Shown here piece by piece: positions 6,587 through 11,458 of a stretch of 11,458 nucleotides of DNA (the stretch's first letter is position 1; every line of letters begins with the position of its first letter). The stretch is from assembly GCA_947426875.1 (NCBI GenBank), contig CANEFU010000018.1, positions 1-11,458 on the forward strand, written 5' to 3'. The stretch comes from an uncultured Clostridium sp. Lineage in GTDB: Bacteria; Bacillota; Clostridia; TANB77; CAG-508. Position numbers and translations under genes: made by a program. The notes beneath the pieces were generated by a model that ran no database searches, was not told the origin of the DNA, and saw only the letters and a list, made by a program, of their open reading frames with translations.

Positions 6587-7721
6587 AACATTTTTAAAAG
6601 TATTAAATAAATGCAAAGTAACCATTATTCTATATACTGTGATTTTAATTGGTTTTGGCGGATTTAATATGCAAACAAGCGATAATGCTACCAATTTTGT
6701 AGCAAGTAAACCCGATATTTTCATTGTAAATCAAGATGAAGAAAAAGGAATTACCCAAAATTTAATCGAATATATGAAAAATCATAGTAATGTAGTGGAC
6801 ATAGAAAATAATGAGGAAGCAATCAATGATGCTGTGTTTTATAGAGATGTAAACTATGTGATTTATATACCAGAAAATTATAGAGAGGATTTTATGGAAG
6901 GAAAAAATCCAACCATAGAAATAAAGAGTACAGGAGATTATCAAGCAGCATTTGCTGAAATGATGTTAGAAAGATATAGCAAAGTGGCTAATTTATATCA
7001 AAATAGTACAGAAACAGAAGAGGAATTAATTAAGAAAATCAATGATACGATTTCGAAAGAAACACCAATTGAAATTACTTCAAAACTAGATACGGATATG
7101 CTATCGAAAGCTACTTTTTATTATAATTTTGCCAGTTATAGTATTTTAGCAGGATGTGTCTATGTAATATGTTTGATTTTATCTAGCTTTAAAGAAGAAA
7201 AGATAAGAAAAAGAACGATTATTAGTAGTATGAATGATAAGAAATATAACAGAAAGTTACTTTTATCCAATAGCGTATTTGCTATCGTAATGTGGCTAAT
7301 TTATGTAGCTTTAAGTTTTATTTTAGTAGGCAATGTCATGTTTACAGCACATGGAATAATTTATATCATAAATTCTTTTATCTTTACCATTTGTGCTTTA
7401 ACCATAGCGTTTTTAATAGGAAACATAGTAACCAATAAAAATGCAATTAATGGAATTGTCAATGTAGTAGCACTTGGTTCAAGCTTTTTATGTGGTGCTT
7501 TTGTACCAATGGAATGGTTACCAGATACGGTACTAAAAATAGCACACATTTTGCCAACTTACTATTATATTAGTACAAATGAAATGATTACAGAGTTAGA
7601 AGTGTTAGATTTTGAAACATTACGACCTATTTTTATTAATATGGGAGTGATTTTGGTATTTGCAATTGTTTTTACAATCATTGCAAATGTGATTTCTAAG
7701 AAAAAAAGAAGAATAAAATAA
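6573..7721 (+). CDS. ABC-2 type transporter permease (second subunit)
   Basis: This is a 382-residue permease with the same design as its neighbour: one N-terminal helix (about 15-32), a large outside domain (about 33-183), then five helices (about 185-206, 231-253, 260-286, 289-311 and 354-374). The GAFVPMEWLPDTVLKIAHILPTYYY region between the last two helices is typical of ABC-2 permeases. The start is well supported by AAGGAGG (6559-6565) seven bases before the ATG, inside the end of the first permease gene. The protein ends with a basic KKKRRIK tail, expected in the cytoplasm. The coding frame is intact even though the ATPase frame is broken. Confidence 0.9.
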   Translation: MTVFKTFLKVLNKCKVTIILYTVILIGFGGFNMQTSDNATNFVASKPDIFIVNQDEEKGITQNLIEYMKNHSNVVDIENNEEAINDAVFYRDVNYVIYIPENYREDFMEGKNPTIEIKSTGDYQAAFAEMMLERYSKVANLYQNSTETEEELIKKINDTISKETPIEITSKLDTDMLSKATFYYNFASYSILAGCVYVICLILSSFKEEKIRKRTIISSMNDKKYNRKLLLSNSVFAIVMWLIYVALSFILVGNVMFTAHGIIYIINSFIFTICALTIAFLIGNIVTNKNAINGIVNVVALGSSFLCGAFVPMEWLPDTVLKIAHILPTYYYISTNEMITELEVLDFETLRPIFINMGVILVFAIVFTIIANVISKKKRRIK

Positions 7722-7737
7722 AAGATAGGAGGAAAAA

Positions 7738-8055
7738 ATGGCAACAACACAAGAATATATAGAATATGTATGTGAGCAAATAAATGGAATTGGTGATATT
7801 CGTTATAAGAAAATGTTTGGAGAATATATGGTGTATCTTAATGATAAACCAGTAGTTATTGTATGTGATAACATAGCTTATGTTAAAAAATTGCCATGTA
7901 TAGAAGATAAAATGAAAAATGCGGAGTGCGGTCATCCATATAATGGGGCAAAAGAGCATTATATTTTAGATATTGATAATGGTGATTTTTGTAAAGAAAT
8001 TGTGAAAGCAGTAGAAGAAGTAACACCTTTACCAAAACCGAAAAAGAAAAAATAA
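7738..8055 (+). CDS. TfoX N-terminal-domain protein
   Basis: This 105-residue soluble protein matches the TfoX/Sxy N-terminal domain: YVCEQINGIGDIRYKKMFGEYMVYLNDKPVVIVCDNIAYVKK, then a GAKEHYILD strand and a final helix. The C-terminus is a lysine tail (PKPKKKK). It has only the N-terminal domain; the C-terminal TfoX domain of the gamma-proteobacterial competence regulators is absent, so a role in competence should not be assumed. Proteins of this short form are common in Firmicutes and have no settled function. The start is fixed by AGGAGG (7727-7732) five bases before ATG. Only 16 bases separate it from the permease stop, so it is probably the last gene of the exporter operon. Confidence 0.82.
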   Translation: MATTQEYIEYVCEQINGIGDIRYKKMFGEYMVYLNDKPVVIVCDNIAYVKKLPCIEDKMKNAECGHPYNGAKEHYILDIDNGDFCKEIVKAVEEVTPLPKPKKKK

Positions 8056-8142
8056 ATATTAAGATTGTCTTAAAGCTATTTATTCGTCAATCTATATATG
8101 CTATCATAAAATTACAAGGAAAAACAAAAAAGAGGAATTACT

Positions 8143-8685
8143 TTGCATAGAATAGAAGCATATATTAGATTGGCGTTATTATTTATAATAGCTATAAGTA
8201 TTTTATATTTACCACTTTTAATAATATTAAAAAAGAAAGGAAAAAGTGTAATCAGACAAATAAGTTATATCGGTTTGTTTTGTTCTGTATTTCTCATTCT
8301 ATTTGCCACTATTTTATTTGTACCAATTACTTTTCAACCGGAAAACTATATATTAAATATCAAACCATTCAATTGGATAGGAACAGTAAATAGTTTTGAG
8401 CAGTTTGTAGTTGAGAAAGTGCCTAATATTATGTTATTTATTCCGCTAGGATTTTTTATACCAACTGTATTGATAAAGAAAAGAAAATTTTATCAAGTTA
8501 TTTTAATTTCATTTGCAATGACTTTTAGTGTTGAATTTTTTCAATACTTTATAGGGCGTTCATCTGATATTGATGATATCATAACCAATCTTTTGGGTGC
8601 TATGATTGGTTATGCCATATTTAAAATAGGCTATATTTTTTTTAAGAAAATAAACTGGTGGAATAGATTGATAGGAAATAAATAG
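8143..8685 (+). CDS. VanZ-family membrane protein
   Basis: This 180-residue integral membrane protein has about four or five helices (about 8-29, 41-61, 94-111, 116-134 and 147-167). VanZ-family signatures are present: NIMLFIPLGFFIP (residues 95-107), SVEFFQYFIGR with E131, Q134 and R139, and the acidic SDIDDIITNLLGAMIGY block (141-157). VanZ of enterococci gives low-level teicoplanin resistance, but most family members are uncharacterised, so resistance should not be inferred. The start is TTG at 8143, with AGAGGA (8131-8136) six bases before it. The gene is 87 bases from the TfoX-domain gene. I see no terminator in that gap and no convincing promoter, so it may be read from upstream or from a weak promoter. 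Confidence 0.85.
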   Translation: MHRIEAYIRLALLFIIAISILYLPLLIILKKKGKSVIRQISYIGLFCSVFLILFATILFVPITFQPENYILNIKPFNWIGTVNSFEQFVVEKVPNIMLFIPLGFFIPTVLIKKRKFYQVILISFAMTFSVEFFQYFIGRSSDIDDIITNLLGAMIGYAIFKIGYIFFKKINWWNRLIGNK

Positions 8686-8690
8686 TATTG

Positions 8691-8728
8691 AAAAAGTACA
8701 GTTGGAAAATATACCACTGTACTTTTTT
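8691..8728. terminator. Bidirectional terminator between vanZ-like and DUF1847 genes
   Basis: AAAAAGTACAGT (8691-8702) pairs perfectly with ACTGTACTTTTT (8716-8727). Two further G-C pairs close the stem beyond a one-base bulge. A T-run ends the plus strand and the leading A-run gives the matching T-run on the minus strand. It sits between convergent genes and can serve both. Confidence 0.88.
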
Positions 8729-8747
8729 ATGAAAATTTATTAACATC

Positions 8748-9344
8748 TTAGTTTTTTGGTGGAAATAATTTGTTTTTATAAAATGAATCAGCCAAATAGA
8801 TAGCACCTAAAGGATTATGTGCTAAAACTCTATCTTTTACTGCCAATACAGTAACAGGTGCTTCAGAATACTTAATAAACAAAGAATCATGTCCAACACA
8901 AAGACCTACTACAATGTTGAAATCTGTTTTTGCTTTATTTAAAAATTCTGCTTGAGTAATGGGGTTACACATAGGATTAGTAGATTTTTCAAGTCCGACT
9001 AGTTCTTTTGATAATCCTCCTACTTTACACATAATAGAAAAGGTTTCAAATCCATTATAGGTAAGAATTTTATCAATCATTTTGGCTTCCTTTGCTAATG
9101 CACTACAAAAAGCAAGACCAATTTTTTTATAACCACATTGATTAGCAAAATCCATAGTTTCTTCCATTCTTGTTCTACCATATTGGGTAGACAACTTTGT
9201 AGAAATTTTGGCAATGGTATAATTTTCTTCAGTTTTATAAAAATCCTTAAATTTTTCAATATCTTCTTCTAAACTTGGACAATTTTTAGGGGCATGCTCA
9301 AGTCCATTTTTACAGGCATGTATCCCACACATAGCACAATTCAT
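8748..9344 (-). CDS. DUF1847 cysteine-rich putative metal-binding protein
   Basis: This 198-residue soluble protein begins MNCAMCGIHACKNG, with cysteines at 3, 6, 11 and 22 arranged like a metal or iron-sulfur site. Conserved-looking cysteines follow at 80 (GLAFCSALAKEA), 106 (IMCKVGGL), 126 (NPMCNPITQAEFLN) and 149 (VVGLCVGHD, with H152). The sequence matches the DUF1847 family found mainly in anaerobes, with the usual C-terminal APVTVLAVKDRVLAHNPLGAIY segment. The function is unknown; metal binding is inferred from the cysteines. The start is supported by GGAG (complement of 9354-9357) nine bases before ATG. It is a single-gene unit, with its own promoter at 9379-9407 and a terminator at 8691-8728, and is divergent from the amidase operon. 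Confidence 0.85.
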   Translation of the reverse strand: MNCAMCGIHACKNGLEHAPKNCPSLEEDIEKFKDFYKTEENYTIAKISTKLSTQYGRTRMEETMDFANQCGYKKIGLAFCSALAKEAKMIDKILTYNGFETFSIMCKVGGLSKELVGLEKSTNPMCNPITQAEFLNKAKTDFNIVVGLCVGHDSLFIKYSEAPVTVLAVKDRVLAHNPLGAIYLADSFYKNKLFPPKN

Positions 9345-9378
9345 AATAGAAATCTCCTATCTATAATTAATTATCGTT

Positions 9379-9407
9379 ATTATATAATAATATTTGAAAA
9401 TTAGCAA
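9379..9407 (-). promoter_or_regulatory. Promoter for the DUF1847 gene
   Basis: On the minus strand the -35 is TTGCTA (plus-strand 9402-9407) and the -10 is TATAAT (plus-strand 9379-9384), with a 17-base spacer. It overlaps the divergent promoter of the amidase operon (9394-9423), so the two may compete for polymerase. Confidence 0.65.
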
Positions 9408-9423
9408 TAAAATGTGATACAAT
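9394..9423 (+). promoter_or_regulatory. Promoter for the amidase-PAP2-dgkA-dxs operon
   Basis: The -35 TTGAAA (9394-9399) and -10 TACAAT (9418-9423) are separated by 18 bases, and a TG dinucleotide lies just before the -10. A second TATAAT stands at 9429-9434 without a good -35. The predicted leader is about 95 bases and contains a short ORF (9472-9513). Confidence 0.55.
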
Positions 9424-9471
9424 ACTTTTATAATATAAAATCAGGGACATTTTTTAATGGAGTGAAGAAAT

Positions 9472-9513
9472 ATGAAAATAAAGAAATTCCTTATACTTTA
9501 TTCTATACAATAG
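9472..9513 (+). CDS. Possible 13-residue leader ORF upstream of the amidase
   Basis: ATG at 9472 is preceded by GGAG (9459-9462) nine bases upstream and reads MKIKKFLILYSIQ, then TAG at 9511-9513. It is in the same frame as the amidase start at 9526, and its stop codon overlaps the amidase ribosome binding site AGGAG (9512-9516). The peptide is basic then hydrophobic, like the front of a signal sequence. It may couple or modulate translation of the amidase, or be the remnant of a longer N-terminus cut by a TAG. It is too short to be sure it is translated. Confidence 0.35.
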   Translation: MKIKKFLILYSIQ

Positions 9514-9525
9514 GAGAAAAATAAA

Positions 9526-10200
9526 ATGAAAGTAGTTATGAAAAAAAGAAAAGCTTTATTAATCCTTCTTACTTTATTAGTGATAAGTGTTGGGTTAGTA
9601 ATCAATGTTATGATTGCCAATAATAGACCAATTGTATGTATTGATGCTGGACATGGAGGAACAGACGTAGGAGCTGTTTTAAAAGATAGATACGAAAAAG
9701 ACGACACACTAAAGGTTGCTAAATTAGTAGAAAGAGAATTAAAAAAGCAAAAAATCAAAGTAATTATGACAAGAAAAAAAGATAAGACAATTAGTTTAGA
9801 AGATAGATGTAGAATAGCCAATCAAAAAAAAGCAGATATGTTTGTATCGATACATAGAAATAGTGCTACATCTGGAAATGGAATTGAGATATGGGTAAAT
9901 AGTAAGAAAGACGATAAAGAAATAGAATTAGCCAATTCAATATTGCAAAAAATAGAAAAAACCAATATTTCAAACAATAGAGGTGTTAAATATGGTACAA
10001 TTGGAGGAGAAGATACCGATTATTATGTTTTAAAGAATACACAAATGCCTAGTTGTCTAATTGAGTTAGGATTTATTACAAACCAGAAAGATAATGATTT
10101 GCTAGATAAAAATATTAAAAATTATGCCAAAGCAATAGCAGATGGGATAATAGAACAACTAAACCAATTAGAAGAAAACGATAGCAGTGCAGGAGAATGA
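9526..10200 (+). CDS. N-acetylmuramoyl-L-alanine amidase, membrane-anchored (Amidase_3, CwlD-like)
   Basis: This enzyme cleaves the amide bond between muramic acid and the stem peptide of peptidoglycan, outside the membrane. It has 224 residues: a basic N-terminus and one hydrophobic helix (about 9-31) acting as a signal or anchor, then a single Amidase_3 domain (about 35-213). The zinc ligands are visible as H43 in DAGHGG, E57 in YEKDD and H110 in SIHRN. The catalytic glutamate is E180 in LIELGFITN. No SH3, LysM or other wall-binding domain is present, so the size resembles CwlD-type enzymes. AGGAG (9512-9516) lies nine bases before ATG 9526. The stop overlaps the ATG at 10197 (ATGA). A sporulation role like that of CwlD is possible but not shown by the context. 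Confidence 0.92.
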   Translation: MKVVMKKRKALLILLTLLVISVGLVINVMIANNRPIVCIDAGHGGTDVGAVLKDRYEKDDTLKVAKLVERELKKQKIKVIMTRKKDKTISLEDRCRIANQKKADMFVSIHRNSATSGNGIEIWVNSKKDDKEIELANSILQKIEKTNISNNRGVKYGTIGGEDTDYYVLKNTQMPSCLIELGFITNQKDNDLLDKNIKNYAKAIADGIIEQLNQLEENDSSAGE

Positions 10201-10202
10201 AA

Positions 10203-10853
10203 ATGAAACAATTTTTAAGAAAAAATCTAAAATGGATTCTACTATTTTTTTGCTTAATAGGATTTATGGCGTTAGCAGAAGATGTATTAAAAAAAGAATT
10301 AATGCAAATAGATGATAGAGGATATTATTTGGTATCTACTTATTTAATCACACCACAAGCAACACCAATTGCCAAAATAATAACTAGTTTTGGGGGAATG
10401 ATAGGTTTAATTTCTATGGCTATTCTTTTATTAACGATAATAAAAGATAGAAAAATGGGAATATGTATTGTACTTAATTTAGGAATAGCTGCTATATTAA
10501 ATTTTTTGCTAAAGAATATATTGCAAAGACCAAGACCGACTGAATATAGACTCATTAATGAGAGTGGATATAGTTTTCCATCAGGTCATTCTATGGTCAG
10601 TATGGCTTTTTATGGCTTTCTTATTTATTTGATTTATAGTAATATAAAAAATAGGAAAATAAAATGGCTCCTGATTTCTATTTTATCTATTCTAATCATT
10701 ATGATAGGAATTAGTAGAATATATTTGGGAGTACATTATACGAGTGATGTATTAGCAGGTTTTCTAGTAGCCATTTTTTATTTAACTCTATATATCAGCA
10801 TAGTAAGTAAATATATAAGAAAAGGAGAAAAAAATGAAAAAAATAGTCAATAG
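10203..10853 (+). CDS. PAP2-family membrane phosphatase
   Basis: This 216-residue membrane protein has about five or six helices and a complete PAP2 acid-phosphatase active site: KNILQRPRP (104-112, the KxxxxxxRP motif), PSGH (126-129) and SRIYLGVHYTSD (171-182, with R172, H178 and D182). Family members remove phosphate from lipid phosphates; in Gram-positives these include undecaprenyl pyrophosphate (BcrC type) and phosphatidylglycerophosphate. Next to a DgkA-type kinase and a wall amidase, recycling of the undecaprenyl carrier is a reasonable inference. AGGAG (10191-10195) is one base from the ATG at 10197 but seven from the ATG at 10203, so I prefer 10203; the other start adds only Met-Lys. 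The gene overlaps dgkA by 20 bases. Confidence 0.9.
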   Translation: MKQFLRKNLKWILLFFCLIGFMALAEDVLKKELMQIDDRGYYLVSTYLITPQATPIAKIITSFGGMIGLISMAILLLTIIKDRKMGICIVLNLGIAAILNFLLKNILQRPRPTEYRLINESGYSFPSGHSMVSMAFYGFLIYLIYSNIKNRKIKWLLISILSILIIMIGISRIYLGVHYTSDVLAGFLVAIFYLTLYISIVSKYIRKGEKNEKNSQ

Positions 10854-11193
10854 TTTTAAATATGCGATAGAAGGAATCATCAGCTCTTTTAAAACAGAAA
10901 AAAATATGAAAATACATATATTTATTGCCATATGTGTGATTGGTCTAGGTGTTTTCTTTAAGATTAGTAAAATAGAATGGATTGCTTGTATTTTATCATT
11001 TGTTTTGGTAATAGGTAGTGAATTATTTAATACAGCAATTGAAACAGTCGTGGATATGATAACGACAGATAAAGATGAAAAGGCGAAATTGGCAAAAGAT
11101 ATAGCGGCAGGTGCTGTACTGATTTTTGCAATAGGAAGTGCGATGATAGGATTTCTTATATTTGTCCCTAAGATATTTGAAAAATTAATGTAG
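10834..11193 (+). CDS. dgkA: Diacylglycerol kinase / undecaprenol kinase family protein
   Basis: This is a 119-residue protein with three membrane helices (about 28-43, 47-65 and 91-111) and the DgkA signature: E63, then NTAIETVVD (66-74), followed by AKDIAAGAVL (87-96). In Gram-positive bacteria the characterised member (Bacillus subtilis DgkA) phosphorylates undecaprenol rather than diacylglycerol, so undecaprenol kinase is the likelier activity. AAAGGAG (10821-10827) lies six bases before the ATG, inside the end of the PAP2 gene. The stop TAG is part of the ribosome binding site for the next gene. Some bacteria carry this kinase and a PAP2 domain fused in one protein; here they are separate but overlap. 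Confidence 0.92.
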   Translation: MKKIVNSFKYAIEGIISSFKTEKNMKIHIFIAICVIGLGVFFKISKIEWIACILSFVLVIGSELFNTAIETVVDMITTDKDEKAKLAKDIAAGAVLIFAIGSAMIGFLIFVPKIFEKLM

Positions 11194-11205
11194 GAGGAAA
11201 TAAAA

Positions 11206-11458
11206 ATGTTATTAGATAACATAAAGGAACCAAAGGACTTAAAAGGATTATCCATAGAAGAAATGGAAAAGTTAGCAGAAGAGATAAGAGATGCTATCTT
11301 AAATAGAGTCAGTCATATAGGAGGACATGTTGGACCAAATTTAGGAATTGTAGAAGTTACAATAGCGATGCATTATGTGTTTAACTCACCAATTGATAAA
11401 ATAGTATTTGATGTATCACACCAATGTTATCCTCATAAAATATTGACAGGAAGAAAGA
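11206..11458 (+). CDS. dxs: 1-deoxy-D-xylulose-5-phosphate synthase (Dxs-type), 3' partial
   Basis: Only the first 84 codons are in the window. The sequence LLDNIKEPKDLKGLSIEEME, then GGHVGPNLGIVEVTIAMHYVFNSP and FDVSHQCYPHKILTGR, matches the thiamine-diphosphate-binding N-terminus of Dxs. Dxs condenses pyruvate and glyceraldehyde 3-phosphate in the first step of the MEP isoprenoid pathway. The active-site histidine region (SHQ) is kept, but the common DVGHQ motif reads DVSHQ here, which may mark a divergent Dxs subgroup. AGGAGG (11192-11197) overlaps the dgkA stop and stands eight bases before ATG, so the gene is in the same operon. A Dxs-like paralogue with another role cannot be excluded from this fragment. 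Confidence 0.88.
   Translation, partial: MLLDNIKEPKDLKGLSIEEMEKLAEEIRDAILNRVSHIGGHVGPNLGIVEVTIAMHYVFNSPIDKIVFDVSHQCYPHKILTGRK

Noticed and set aside
8059..8073. Short palindrome TTAAGA-TTG-TCTTAA after the TfoX-domain gene
   Set aside because: Only six A/T-rich pairs with no T-run; too weak for a terminator and no evidence for an operator.
8143..8685. VanZ-family gene as a glycopeptide resistance determinant
   Set aside because: No vanH/A/X or other resistance genes nearby; most VanZ-family proteins are unrelated to resistance.
1..11458. Mobile elements, CRISPR repeats, tRNA or rRNA genes, phage or defence genes
   Set aside because: I looked for transposase motifs, regularly spaced repeats, tRNA-like ends and known defence domains and saw none.

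Overview
This window comes from a strongly A+T-rich, probably strictly anaerobic low-GC Gram-positive bacterium (Firmicutes, most likely a gut-type Clostridia relative; this is inference). The reasons are AT-rich codon usage with lysine-, isoleucine- and asparagine-rich proteins, strong AGGAGG-type ribosome binding sites, near-consensus TTGACA/TATAAT promoters, oxygen-sensitive class III ribonucleotide reductase, a CwlD-like amidase, VanZ and DUF1847 proteins, and an undecaprenol-kinase-type DgkA. TGA serves as a genuine stop in two genes, so the standard bacterial code applies.

Layout. (1) 1-2645: nrdD (5' end cut off by the window) and nrdG, the anaerobic ribonucleotide reductase and its radical-SAM activase, closed by a hairpin terminator. 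(2) 2664-3183: a DtxR/MntR-type regulator behind a perfect-consensus promoter, broken by an ATA in place of a start codon and an in-frame TGA. (3) 3205-3743: a small YgjV-type membrane protein on the minus strand, sharing a bidirectional terminator with the broken regulator. (4) 3744-8055: a divergent promoter region with an inverted repeat, then a TetR-family regulator and a drug-type ABC-2 exporter (ATPase with a one-base frameshift at Walker A, then two permeases), with a TfoX-N-domain protein at the end. (5) 8143-8728: a VanZ-family membrane protein and a bidirectional terminator. (6) 8748-9344 minus: a DUF1847 cysteine-rich protein. (7) 9394-11458: an envelope and lipid-carrier operon, made of a short leader ORF, N-acetylmuramoyl-L-alanine amidase, PAP2 phosphatase, DgkA-type kinase and the start of a Dxs-type synthase (cut off at the 3' end).

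How the genes fit together. nrdD/nrdG make deoxynucleotides without oxygen. The TetR/ABC block looks like a self-regulated efflux operon, but as written its ATPase cannot be made with a Walker A motif. The last operon plausibly links supply (Dxs, isoprenoid precursors), recycling (PAP2 phosphatase and lipid kinase acting on undecaprenyl carriers) and peptidoglycan remodelling (amidase). Its genes are joined by overlaps or by ribosome binding sites lying on the preceding stop codon.

I found no tRNA, rRNA, CRISPR array, insertion sequence or phage gene, and no clear new multi-gene system. The points most worth following up are the two disrupted genes (real decay or sequence error), the operator-like inverted repeat between ygjV and tetR, and the compact lipid-carrier operon.
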